A stretch of DNA of 64,000 bases from Halorussus caseinilyticus (GTDB taxonomy: Archaea; Halobacteriota; Halobacteria; Halobacteriales; Haladaptataceae), in assembly GCF_029338395.1 (NCBI RefSeq), contig NZ_CP119812.1, forward strand, positions 1-64,000. The letters are read 5' to 3'. The position numbers and the translations under genes were made by a program. Below the pieces are notes generated by a model, which was not told where the DNA came from, did not search any database, and saw only the letters and a program-made list of their open reading frames with translations. Of this stretch, positions 1 to 9,873 are shown piece by piece (position 1 is the stretch's first letter; each line of letters begins with the position of its first letter).

Positions 1-79
1 CGATTCACCGGAGGGATATGGAATAGATTAATGGCGGGGCGGCGAGATGGTCGGGTAGAGCGCATGTACCGGAAAATTG

Positions 80-143
80 ACCGTTCATTCCAACCAACCG
101 CACGGCCTACTTACTTCTCAAATTGCGCTAACTAGACAGTGCC
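80..143 (-). mobile_element. Solo end of an IS6-type element
   Basis: About 64 bp nearly identical to the right end of the element at 8930-9666, finishing in the same terminal motif (CTAACTAGACAGTGCC). No transposase sequence lies to its left, so only the end remains. Together with the copy at 8930-9666 it brackets toxin locus 1. The flank shows no target duplication. Confidence 0.7.
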
Positions 144-200
144 TGAGAGTCACAGCTGTTTGTTTTCGTACTTGATAACTGTTCAGATCGCAGTTGTTGT

Positions 201-725
201 TTATTGATTGCTTAGCACGTCAAGTCGCTCTTTCGCGGCCTCTAACTCTTCTCCAAGTCGGAGCAAGTAATCATCTTTTTTGAGGTCAGGATTTAGTTTG
301 AGGACATCACGGTAGTACTCCTCAGAAGCCTGAACAAGTTCAGTAATCCACTCCTGTTTTGTAACTGTAAATGTCCTTTCCATTTCCCAACGTTCTTCAG
401 GGTTTTCTGCACCTTCAAGATGGAGACAATGAGTAAGATCAACTGTCTCGTCGTAAGGCTCAGCCACAAGATACGATGGACCATTCCGAAATGTAACCCT
501 CGTCTCAGATCCGGAGACAATTGCTTCTGTTTGAGCAAGTAAACGTGCCAAATCTTCTGACAGCCACACACCAACGTAAGTGTCATCAGTTCCAATGAGA
601 TACTCTCCGTCAATCTTAGTTTTCAGATGACCAAATGGGTCTGAGTCGTTTTCGTCGCAAACCCGCTGCCGAAAGTTCTCGGCATACGTGATTTCAAACT
701 TGACAGCAGACGTTGTCGGAACCAT
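201..725 (-). CDS. Immunity protein for BECR-like toxin (locus 1)
   Basis: A 174-aa acidic protein with no signal peptide or membrane segment. It is homologous to the protein at 30389-30901: both have an EYL(L/I)G..D.YV segment around residues 41-51, then VSG and a (T/S)YLV.EP segment near residue 87, and a helical C-terminus. Both sit directly behind the same toxin family; here the ATG lies 4 nt after the relic toxin stop at 730. Two homologous genes behind two homologous toxin tails is the classic signature of a cognate immunity gene. It is intact although its toxin is frameshifted. Inferred role: cytosolic neutralisation of the BECR-like RNase toxin. I cannot assign a named immunity family. 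Confidence 0.72.
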   Translation of the reverse strand: MVPTTSAVKFEITYAENFRQRVCDENDSDPFGHLKTKIDGEYLIGTDDTYVGVWLSEDLARLLAQTEAIVSGSETRVTFRNGPSYLVAEPYDETVDLTHCLHLEGAENPEERWEMERTFTVTKQEWITELVQASEEYYRDVLKLNPDLKKDDYLLRLGEELEAAKERLDVLSNQ

Positions 726-729
726 ACCG

Positions 730-2648
730 TTACTTCACTCCTTGTCCCGGGATTACTCTTCGAACCGAACTACCTTTCTCTGGAAAGGCAGTTTCAATGG
801 AACCGTCCGGTTGCACGACAACCCGCATTTGGGTGATTCCTATGTCATCGAATCCATGTTCACTCGGATCTAGCATATATTCAACTTTCCCCGGGCACTT
901 CCCCCAGACGTTTTCCCGCGTCGGACGGTTAAATAGATTAGTTTTTTAACCTCTGCTGGGGAGAGTTCGTTCGGTATTTTTCGCCTTTAACGGTCTGCCC
1001 TATTGGAAAGAGTGAGGTAACTTGCTCACCATCTTGAGAACCAGTGAGATGCCTAACAGCAATATGGAGCCAACCATCTCCACCTGCGTTGGCATCACCC
1101 AACTCAAGCCAAATTGTCTCCGACTGTGAATCATATTCGGTGTTTTCCGGTTTAACTACAAGTCCCGTCTCACTAAGGTCGGCTCCCTCGTCAGCAATCT
1201 TAACTAAATCTTCTACTGTTACGTCGTCACTGACGTAGTAGTCATCGTCGTTTCCACGACTCTCGGTAGCTTCGAATCCGCCGGAGGTCGTTGCTCCCGA
1301 TTCGATTGTTCTCGTAGGCTTGTAGGAGTTTCCGACGTTCTGCACGACTCAGTTCACCATTCCGTTCCAATTTAGCGAATCGTTTGGCGACATCGGGGTC
1401 AATGTCGTCGGCCTGCCGCATGATAGCGACGAAGTTGTCGCCGCCGTCCGCGATGAGTTCGGGGTCGTCGGTCCGTGCAAGCAGTCGCCCGACTACTCGC
1501 TGGTCGGCCGACTGCATGCCGTCGATTTGCGAGTGCGTACTCGCCTCTGCGTTCGAGAGTCGCTGGCGTGCGTCGTACTTCCCGGCGGCGGTCTTCACGC
1601 CCGCCACCACCCGGCGTCCGCTCTTCTTGCTCAAGTGCCAGCTTCCCTTCGCCGCTCGCTCGCCGAGTTCGAACGTCACCCGCTTTGCGCGCCCGGTCGT
1701 CCGCTCCTTCGCCACGTCGTAGTACCGTTTCGCTTCCGAGAGGCGTCCGTTGCGGTCGAGGCGGTCTACGAGGTCGGCGAATCGGTCGGAGTTTTTCACC
1801 GCGGTCTGGGCTTGTCCGCCGACCACCAGTTGGACGGCTTGGAACGCCACGTAGCCCGTGTACCAGCCGACGCGGAACGCATCATACTCGGCTTGCTCGC
1901 TCGGGTCCGACCTGTCGTAGGGATTGTTCGTCGCTTGTTTCGCTTCGAGACTCTCGACCATCTGGCGGGGGAGTGTGGCGAGAATCTTGTCGATGAGTCC
2001 GAGTCGGTCGACGAGAGTGGCGAGTTGCTCGAACGCTCCGAGGAACGCGAGTGGCTGGTCGGTGAGCGCTTTGACCGTCTGCGCGGTGGAACCGGCTCCG
2101 ACGGTGAATCCCGAGAGCATTCCGGCGAACATCGAGGCGCGTTCCGGGCCGAGGTCAGACTGGGTGGTGAGTTCTTTGACGGTCGCGCCGTAGACGTTCG
2201 CGCGTTCCATCGCCACCTGCTGGCGGCGGTTGTCGTGGGTGTCGCGGGCGTGAACCACGACGCTCGTCCCGGTCAATCCGTCGAGAATCGTCTCGGGCAG
2301 ACCCGTCTCGAACGCGCGGGACTGACTCCCGTGGCGGTCGCCACCCCACGTCGTCCGCGTCTGGACCTCGCCGTTTTTCGTGAGCCGTGAGGACGCCACC
2401 CCGCTCGGGTCGTCCACCCGGTAGCCGACCGCGTACGACGTATCCCCGCTGAACGCGTCTTTGCCGAACTCGGCGCGGAACACGTCGATGGTCGGCCCCT
2501 CGTAGTCGGCGAGCGTCGGGTCCGACCCGCCACGTCTCTCCTCGGCGTCGGCGATACCGTCGCCGTCCGTGTCGGCGCGCGTCGGGTCGGTGCCCAGGTC
2601 GAGTTCTCGACCGTCGTCGAGGCCGTCGTCGTCCGAATCCTGCCGCAT
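730..2648 (-). pseudogene. Orphan polymorphic-toxin C-terminal cassette, BECR-like toxin, frameshifted
   Basis: A start-less 3' module of the giant toxin proteins. It begins inside TSP3 repeats (DSDDDGLDDG, DTDGDGIADAEE), continues through the Ig-like and hydrophobic pre-toxin region and the segment KRVTFELGERAAKG that is identical in the copy at 23550-28721, then diverges. The toxin domain is spread over three frames, with shifts near 1256-1290, in the T5 run at 977-981 and near 887-905. When stitched it matches the domain at 29591-30376: a W-H..RHLTG element, FPIGQTVKG, and a final strand pair MRVVVQPDGSIETAFP. That order (H/RH, T.F or FP, R.VVV.P.G.I.TA.P) is typical of the BECR RNase fold (EndoU, colicin D/E5, RelE). 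No start or promoter is visible, so it is a silent donor cassette or a decayed tail. Confidence 0.7.
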
Positions 2649-2852
2649 CGGGTCGCTTCTTTGTTTAGTTTCTCTTGTCCGGCGAACTTCGTCACTTCGT
2701 CTCCATCTACCACAATTTTCATTTCGCCTTGTATGGTTCCGGGAAGGAGACTTCCATCAGATTCTAGATTTCTAAATCCGATTGAAACGATACAGCTTGT
2801 CAAATATTCATAAAATTAAGCGAGTTCATTGTAGGATGTTGGTTGTTCTTTT
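2649..2852 (-). other. AT-rich junction before the orphan cassette
   Basis: An open frame on the minus strand (reading FRNLESDGSLLPGTIQGEMK and on) runs into the TSP3 start of the orphan cassette but in another frame. It matches nothing I know. It may be the remnant of a further toxin tail, or the joint at which the cassette was inserted. Base composition is clearly lower in GC than the TSP3 DNA beside it. Confidence 0.35.
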
Positions 2853-3467
2853 TCACTCTGGAAGATTCCACTCGTCAGAAGAAACTACGTTGTCGATTAA
2901 TTCCGGTAGGTTTTCCCGCTTATATTCTAACCAGTCTACAAGCTTTCCCTGAGTTGACTTAGTAATTAGCTCCTCATTTTCACCAGCAGCCAGAACTGTA
3001 GTACTGAAGATCGCTTGTACACTCATGATGGGGCCCTCTGCGAAATGAGCGTTCGGATTCCCTACTTCACGGTAAACCTTTTCAGCGGAATCATACGCCC
3101 TAGTAGCACCTTCAAGGCCCGCAACTAATCGAAAATCGCCAATAAATTCATGCCAAACACCACGTTCAGCTTGGTCAGGAGGATGTGTCGGCTCAGGTCT
3201 TTCCCTCATGCGTGCTGCGTATTCCTCTGCGAGTTGGATACCAAGTTGAGCAGCAAATCGGCACTGCCGATTTTGATCGGCAAGCCGATAGCAGAGGCAC
3301 GCTTTAAATAACATCCGTAATTCCATTGCCCAACTAGCAGAACCGAACCATTGTCCGGCCTCCTCAAAGCTAGCTTGAACGTAGGTATCTCCAGCAACAC
3401 CAAACCTACGGTCCTTTGCAAGAGATGTTGCTTCCTCTTCTAGTTCGCTACGACGGTTAGTTGTCAT
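2853..3467 (-). CDS. TPR-like immunity protein (second copy)
   Basis: A 204-aa helical protein paralogous to 3614-4222. The first 33 residues align without gaps, and both carry a (W/Y)xEFIGDFR(L/V)V segment (near residues 111-120) followed by AY..AE..Y. Repeated helix pairs with A/Y/C spacing suggest a TPR-like solenoid. Its ATG overlaps the stop of a 25-codon toxin-tail relic (TAATG), the same toxin-to-immunity order as the intact upstream pair. Inferred role: immunity to a toxin of the same family as the tail of the 4241-8648 protein, kept after the toxin was lost. It could also be a general orphan immunity gene. Confidence 0.65.
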   Translation of the reverse strand: MTTNRRSELEEEATSLAKDRRFGVAGDTYVQASFEEAGQWFGSASWAMELRMLFKACLCYRLADQNRQCRFAAQLGIQLAEEYAARMRERPEPTHPPDQAERGVWHEFIGDFRLVAGLEGATRAYDSAEKVYREVGNPNAHFAEGPIMSVQAIFSTTVLAAGENEELITKSTQGKLVDWLEYKRENLPELIDNVVSSDEWNLPE

Positions 3468-3544
3468 TAGCAGTTAACCTCCTCTAACGGGTCGTCTTTG
3501 TAGTTTCTTGCGGCGTCCTCTGCCTTATCAGCACTGTCGAAGAA
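3467..3544 (-). pseudogene. Relic: last 25 codons of a toxin tail
   Basis: Reads F-F-D-S-A-D-K-A-E-D and ends in EEVNC-stop. The toxin tail at 4241 reads F-Y-K-T-I-D-D-A-E-K and ends in NNVDC-stop. The frame is closed upstream by TAG at 3545-3547. The stop overlaps the next immunity ATG. It is best explained as the stub of a second toxin deleted except for its 3' end. Confidence 0.6.
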
Positions 3545-3613
3545 CTATATCAGCTATCGTTTTAGTGTTGATATAGTGGTGAGGACATATTGGGTATACA
3601 AATTTCTATAAAT

Positions 3614-4222
3614 CTATTCCGATTGAGAAATGAGCTTGTCAAAGGCATCCGGGAGGTGTTCTTGTTTGTATTTAACCCATTCACTAAATGTCATCTCTTG
3701 CATTATTTTTCTCCAATTCTCGACATCACCATCAGATTCGTGGAGAATCTGTTCAAAAAATTCGACTAACCAGATGTGTTCTTGTTCACGATGCGCTAGT
3801 GGTGGGTCTCCCTCTTCAAAGTATATTTGCTCCGCCCGTTCATACGCAGACACTTTCTCGGTGAGAATACCAACTACTCGGAAATCGCCAATGAACTCGT
3901 ACCATGCGGCGTACCGCGCTCTATCGTAAGCAGTAGTACCACCGATATTTTTTGTTCTATCAAGTAACTCTTCTGCAATGAGTACACCTTGCTGGCATCG
4001 ATTCCTTGCACGGTCAGTACAACCACCAAGTCGATAACAGGTTGCAGCATTAAGAAGATAATATTCGCCATGGCTCACGTTCTTCCCACGATGGGTAGGG
4101 GGCCAGTCGGCTAAGTAAATATATGCGGCAGCAGTATAGCACTCACCTGCTTCAACGAAATCGCCATTTTCTCGATGTTGTTGTGCGGCCTGTTCATGCT
4201 CATGTGCTTTGTTGAAAGACAT
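3614..4222 (-). CDS. TPR-like immunity protein for the locus 1 toxin
   Basis: A roughly 202-aa acidic, helical protein without signal peptide, beginning MSFNKAHEHEQ. I prefer the ATG at 4222 over an in-frame TTG at 4234 because it aligns exactly with the start of the paralogue at 2853-3467. It lies 18 nt behind the stop of the giant toxin protein. The TPR-like helical repeats and the shared EFIGDFRVV segment define a two-member family here. Position directly after a variable toxin tail supports an immunity role, which is inference. The gene is AT-richer than the TSP3 DNA, as usual for exchanged toxin/immunity modules. Confidence 0.66.
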   Translation of the reverse strand: MSFNKAHEHEQAAQQHRENGDFVEAGECYTAAAYIYLADWPPTHRGKNVSHGEYYLLNAATCYRLGGCTDRARNRCQQGVLIAEELLDRTKNIGGTTAYDRARYAAWYEFIGDFRVVGILTEKVSAYERAEQIYFEEGDPPLAHREQEHIWLVEFFEQILHESDGDVENWRKIMQEMTFSEWVKYKQEHLPDAFDKLISQSE

Positions 4223-4240
4223 GTATTCACTCAAAGGTAG

Positions 4241-7200
4241 TTAGCAGTCAACGTTATTGTCTTCGTCATACACTACTTCTTTGTCGTTCTTTGGGATATC
4301 CTTTTCTGCATCGTCAATCGTTTTATAGAACCCTCCGTCATTACCTGTAAGAACCGTGCGTAATACGTGATACGCATCAGATACAGTATCGGCGACGGCC
4401 ATGATAACCTTATTCGGGCCGAGTCGAAGTATATAGTATCGCTGTTGACCCGCATCAACGATTTTTGTTGGATTTTTCAATATTTCTCGAAGTGTCGGGA
4501 CCTTATCGATTGGTTTAGACTCACGAAGTGAGTGTTCAGGATTATCGTGCTTCGTTATATCGATTGTATCATCACAATCCTCGTTATATACTGGCTGTTC
4601 ACTCGCCGCCATTATCGTGCCACCGACAATCGAAATCACGATTTCTTCGAGGTAGTCGGTCTTGCCGATGACAGTGTAGTCGCCCTCGCCGTGCTTGTGG
4701 ACCGTCGGATTGTTCTGCAGGACCTGCTGAAGTTCGGCTTCGGTAATACTCGTCGTCTGGGCGATGTACTGCCAGCCATGCCCGCGAACCACCTGCGCAC
4801 CTGTCCGTGGGTCTGTCCCGGTCTCGGCCGCGCCCGTCGGGAGCGTCACCGTCGTCGCTAACGCGGTTTCGCTCACCGGATACTGCGCTTCAACGCCTGT
4901 CACGGGTTCGTTCCTGACGGTCTCACCGCTCGCCGAAATATACTCGTTGGTGACGTACGCGCCGCCTGCGGCGACACCTAATCCGAGGAGGGCCGCCGGA
5001 ATCCGAACTACTTCGTCCGGTATCAAATCAGGTGAGGGTAGCGACCCAGCGGTCCCGACTGCGACACCGGCCGCCGCGAGTTCTGCGCCAGCGCCCTCCG
5101 TCACGTCGATGAGTACGACGCGCTCGTTGCCGTGGGCGTCCGTGACGTTCACCCAGTATCGGTCCGGTGGTTCGTTGAGCAGTCCGTGGTCGTCGAACTC
5201 GACTCGGTAGTCGTCGCTAGCCTGTTTCGTGACTGTCGCCTTGCTCGCGTTCCAATACGCCGAGTCGAGGATACTGTCCGGCGCGTAGCGCGGCTTCGAC
5301 CGCACTGTCACTGCAGACTGGTCGCTGACAGTAAACGCGATGTGTTCTTTGAAGTTGTCCGAGTAGATGTCAGAGACTCCCGGCGGATTGTCCTCTATCC
5401 AGATACGTGGGTCCGACGAGTCGCGGAACCCGTCGCCGTCGGTGTCCGCGTCCAAGACCTCGCTGTGCCAGATTCGTCGCTCCTCGTAATCGGAAAGCCC
5501 GTCACTATCGGTATCGAACGCTGTCGGGTTACTCTGAAGCTCGAAATATCCGCCATCGACGTACCGCGGGATGTAGCCTGCCACTTCCTCGCCGTCCGAC
5601 AGTCCGTCCCCGTCCGTGTCGGCGTCGTACGGGTCGGTGGACACGCGCCCGGTCCCGGTCTTGACGCCGAGTTGCTCTAACCCGTTCGTCAGGCCGTCGC
5701 CGTCACTGTCGCGTTTCACCTCGACACTCGCCTTTCCGGGACTCGTGCCTGCGAGGTTCTCGGTGTGAATCCAGACGGATACCTGCTGGCCGTCGGGATT
5801 CTCGAACGTCTCGTCGATGTAGGCGTGGTCGGTGTTTCGCTCGCCGTCGTCGCCCGACAACTCCAAGACGGTCCGCGTTTCCGACCCGACCGACACGGCG
5901 ACTTCCACACTCGCGTTCGATTCTTCCGCGAACGCGATAATCGGCATCGTGAACGTGACTTCGACCGTATCCGACGGAATCGTGAGCGACTTCTCGTTAT
6001 CAGACGGGTCGAACTGCTTGGGCGGCGACGGGTCACTCGTTCCCTCGTCGTCATCGTCATCATCGTCGTCACTGTCGTCATCGTCGTCGCCGTCTCCACC
6101 GTTCACGGGACATTCGCCGTTATCCGGGAAGCGCGGACCTGTACACGCCGCGCTCACGTCGTCGGAGTAGAACAGCGACGAGTTCTGGCCGATGACTGCG
6201 CGGCCTGCGCCGGTCGAACACGACCCCGTGCAGTTCCACCCTGAGAGGTCACTGAACGACTCGTTCAGCGCGTATTTGGGCTTGGGTTTCGCACGTTTCT
6301 GCATGTAGTTCTGCCATGCGGTCTGGTTCATGGCGACGAACGTCGAGAAGTGCGGGGTCGTCCCCGTCACCGAGTCGTTTTCGGCGTCCACTTCCGAGGA
6401 GTTTGACGTACGTCTGCAGTTCGGGGTCGTAGGTGTAGACCGCTAAGTCCGACTCGTCGCCGACCGCCTGCTCGTCGTAGTCGATGGAGAGGTTCGCTTG
6501 CTCGAACTCGGCGTCTGCATCCACATCGAGAACTTCCGATGCGGAGGCGTTGGCGACCGTTCCGGTCTGAATCCGGTCGTTGGTCTCGTTCTGAATCGTT
6601 ACCGTGTCCGCGACGTTGCCTTCGCCCGAGATGTTCACCGCCGCGCCCACCGACTCGTTTGTCGTCTCGGTCGCAAACGTTTCGTTCCCGTCCAACACGC
6701 CGTCGCCGTCGGTGTCCGCCACAGTTGGGTCGGTGCCGACTGCGTACTCGTCGGGGTCGCGCAAGCCGTCGCTGTCGGTGTCCGGTTCCAGTGGGTCGGT
6801 CCCGTTGGCGAGTTCCGCCGAATCGTTCAACGTGTCGCCGTCGGTGTCGTTTTCGACGGGGTTGGTGTTCGCGGCCTGTTCGCGGCGGTTCGACAGCGAG
6901 TCGTTGTCGAGGTCTTCGGCCGGGTCTCGAACCGTGTCGTTGTCGGTATCATTCGTGAGCGGGTCGATACCCCGGAACTGGAGTTCAGAGCCGTCCCGCA
7001 AGTCGTCGCCGTCGGTGTCGTTGTCCAGCGGGTCGAGACCGAACCGGTACGCCTCGTAGACCGTCTCCCCGTCGCTATCGAAGTCCTCCGCCCCGTCAGT
7101 CACGTTGTTCCCCGACTCGTTGAACGAAGTCCGCGACGCGTTGCTGTCCGGCCCCAAGGGGTCGGTTCCCGTCACGTTCAACTCGTAGAAGTCCGGCAAC

Positions 7201-8648
7201 CCATCGCCGTCGAGACGGAGTACATCCCGGCCGACAGTTGCGTTCTCGCCGCCGTACTCCGGCGACCACCGCCGGTTCGGGTCGGTTGCCGCGACCGTGA
7301 TGCGGTTGACCTGCCGCGAGAGGGTGACGTTCGTCTCGAAGGTCCCAATCGCGCCCGGCGTGGTGTTCACCGACAGATTGAGCGTCCGGTTCGCGCCGTT
7401 CAACGACAGCGACAACGCGAGTTCGTGGCCTCGAACGTCGAACACGCGGCCGCGAACCGCGTAGGTGACGTTCTCCTCGTGGGGCATGTCCTCGCGGGTG
7501 GTGATGGTGACGTTCGGGGTGGCGGCGAGGTCGAGTACGTCGAGGGCTTGCTGGGCGTGAATCCACGCGACGCGGTACTGGCTGATGGCGGTATGCTGTT
7601 GGCCGCGCGCGCGGAACCGCTCGGCGCGCTCGACTGCTCGGCGCGCTCCGGAGATGTTCTCTGCGACGGCTTGCTGGTCGAACGAGACGTTCCGGTCGCG
7701 AAGCGTGCTAGCGAGTCGGTCGGCGTCCGCGATAGCGGTCGCCGCGAGGCGTTCGTCCGACCGCACCAGTAGTTTCGTGACGCTCGGCGCGAACTGCGGG
7801 GGTGTACTCGCTTCCTTATCGCGCTCGAACAACTGGGCGGAGGTGGTACGGTTGGCGTCGAGAACGTAGTCGAGTGATTCGTTGAGTTCGCGGAGGGCTT
7901 GGCGGCGGTGGTCATCGGCGGAGCTACCGGGCGCGTCGAACTCGGTAGTCTGGAGGGCGTCGATGGCGGCAAGCCGGTAGTCGGCGGCCGACGCATTCTC
8001 GCGGATAGAGACGTTGAGAGTCGCGTTCGCCAGTGGTTCGCTCCGATTACGGAGCGCCGACCGATTCGTAGGCGGTAGCGGGGCTTGCCCGTTCTTCGCC
8101 CATTCGGGCGGCCCGCGTTTGTCCGCGTTCGAGTTCCCGCCCTTGTTCGGCACCCACGACGGCGGCCCCGCGTGCGGTGGCGGTCCCTGACCGGGGTTCT
8201 CCGGCGGTCCCTGTCCGGGATTCTCCGGCGGGCCTTGGCCGGGGTTCTCGGGTGGTCCTTGCGTCTTGTTCTCCGGCGGACCTTGGCCGGGGTTTTCGGG
8301 CGGTCCCTGCGTTTTGTTCTTTGGCGGTCCCTGTCCGGGGTTTTCCGGTGGGCTTTGGCCGGGCGTGGTCGTCTCATTCCCGGCCGTCGTCGTGGTCGCG
8401 GTCGTGGTCGTGGTCTTCGACGGTCCGTTCCCCTTGCCGTTCCCCGGTCCGTTTCCGTTGCCGTTGCCGGGGGTGTCGGGGAAGACCTCGTGGCCTGCGA
8501 TAGTGGTGGCGAGCGACGAGAGCGACGGGAGGTCGGCGTCGGACTGGGAGGGTGGCGAGTCGAGGGCGGCAGTCGCGGGCGTTACTGTCGCCGTGACGAT
8601 GAGGATGGAGAAGGCGACGGCGAGAATCTGCTGGCTCCGAGCGTTCAT
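4241..8648 (-). pseudogene. Giant secreted polymorphic toxin protein, copy 1 (one frameshift)
   Basis: About 1,470 aa once a frameshift is repaired at 6398-6399, where GG replaces the GGGG of copy 2. Order: Sec signal peptide (MNARSQQILAVAFSILIVTA), Thr-rich stretch, PGQGPPEN repeats, helical domain, beta-sandwich, TSP3 repeats (DTDGDG, DTDSDG), an HFS motif at 6344-6352, jelly-roll-like domain with a poly-Asp run (about 6048-6096), more TSP3, Ig-like domain, a hydrophobic Gly/Ala segment, then a unique toxin tail. The tail has H.........P.LREILKNPTKI and YYILRLG...I elements, resembling BECR/DUF4258-type RNases. Probably secreted through Sec and held at the cell surface by Ca-bound repeats. 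The frameshift separates surface stalk from toxin, so it may be a pseudogene, a slippage switch or a sequencing error. Confidence 0.75.
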
Positions 8649-8756
8649 TGCGGTCGTGTTCTCACCAGCATCTAAAGTGTCTATTGAGTATTATAAAATC
8701 TGATACTGAATGGAAGATTCAAATATCAGAGATGAATGAGACCTGTTATAGCAGGT
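8645..8756 (-). promoter_or_regulatory. Conserved toxin promoter: palindrome, TATA box, 8-codon uORF
   Basis: The palindrome (arms ACCTG/CAGGT) lies at 8741-8756 and a TATA box (TTTATAAT on the minus strand) at 8690-8697. A uORF, MLVRTRPQ, occupies 8671-8645; its TGA overlaps the ATG of the giant gene (ATGA). The uORF ATG lies about 22 nt from the TATA centre, where archaeal transcription starts, so the message probably begins at or next to it. The same layout occurs at 23442-23553 and 35142-35253. Confidence 0.7.
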
Positions 8757-8929
8757 AGTTAAATACTGAAAGACTGTTACTCGGTTGCTCGGTCAGTGGT
8801 GACGAGTAACGAACCAAGCGGTGGTTTCGCTGAGGGGAATAGTCACGGCCGGGTGTCGCCCCGCCAGTACCGAACAGGTGGTGTTAGCAGAATCCGGTCC
8901 GCGTCTGTCGGCGAGACGACCACCGATGA

Positions 8930-9666
8930 GGCACTGTCTAGTTTACCTCCTCAACCGGTGTGCGTTCATCGAGTGCTTGGTGGGGTCGCTGGAAGTTATA
9001 GTAATGGACGAACGACGCAAGCCACTGGCGGACGCTCAGCCGACTGCCCACCCACGACGAATGGAAGCGGTCAATTCTCATTTTGAGGGTGTGAAACTTT
9101 TCGATGTGGTTTCGGTCAACATATTCAAGGTGACCGCTCAATCCTAATCGAGAGAGGGCAGTCAGATAGCCTGCGCCATCGACCAGAAACACCGCCTGTG
9201 AGCAATCGTGTTTCTGGGTGAGACCGTGGAGGAACGCAGCTGCCGGATTGGTGCCATGCCGACCAAACACAGAGACATCAGGCAGCATTTTCATTTCGAG
9301 ACTGGTTGCTGCGTACACCCAACAACACTTACCGTTAATCCGGACAGCGGTCTCGTCGACCGCGACCCGCGTCGGCGACGCCGACAGCGGGTCGCCAACG
9401 CTGTCGGCCAGCCGATGCACCCAATTCCAGACCGCTCCATGTGTCCGTTCAACGCCTAATAATCCGAGAATCACTGCTGTTTCTCTGAACGAACATCCGG
9501 TAGCGTGGAGACGGACGGCGAGCGCCCTGACGGACGTCGCCGTCCGCTCCCGCTACCAACTTCAAGAGTAGCCGTCTCTAACGTCTCCCTGAGCAGGTCT
9601 GCGACCTTCATTCCAACCAACTGCACGACCTGCTCACTTCTCAAACTGCGCTAACTAGACAGTGCC
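8930..9666 (-). mobile_element. IS6-type insertion sequence, degraded copy
   Basis: A 737-bp element with terminal inverted repeats starting GGCACTGTCTAGTT, matching the intact copy at 55261-55992. It sits in the upstream region of toxin gene 1: homology to the equivalent region of locus 3 stops a few bp from its edge. No 8-bp target duplication is visible, so the flanks have been rearranged. Confidence 0.85.
8938..9611 (-). pseudogene. IS6-family DDE transposase, frameshifted
   Basis: Closely similar to the intact transposase at 55307-55984. A one-base deletion near 9555 breaks the N-terminal helix-turn-helix part. The conserved HIEKW(F)HTLK segment has lost its Trp codon through a 3-bp deletion. 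The DDE region is otherwise kept: D in AVDETAV, D in LVDGAGY, E in HIEK. Probably inactive, though an intact copy in the same window could act on its ends. Confidence 0.85.
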
Positions 9667-9873
9667 CGTAGGTTCCGTTTATCATCTATTAGATGGTTCA
9701 TACTGGCGCACAGGGCGTATATAGGGAGCGTCAAGCACGGCCAGTAATCGCATCATATACGTCATAACAAAATTTTAACCTGTTCAGAGACCATTCGCTG
9801 GTCGCCACACACGACGCATAACTCGGGCTCAACAAGCCAGTCGGAGAGCGGCAACCAGCACGCACCCCCAAAC

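Noticed and set aside
3545-3576. CTATATCA ... TGATATAG inverted repeat between immunity genes
   Set aside because: An 8-bp AT-rich repeat with 16-nt spacing is weak, and it overlaps a decayed toxin stub. Not counted as an operator.
8930-9666. Target-site duplications around both IS6-type copies
   Set aside because: The 8-bp flanks differ on both sides of each copy, so recent simple insertion is not supported.
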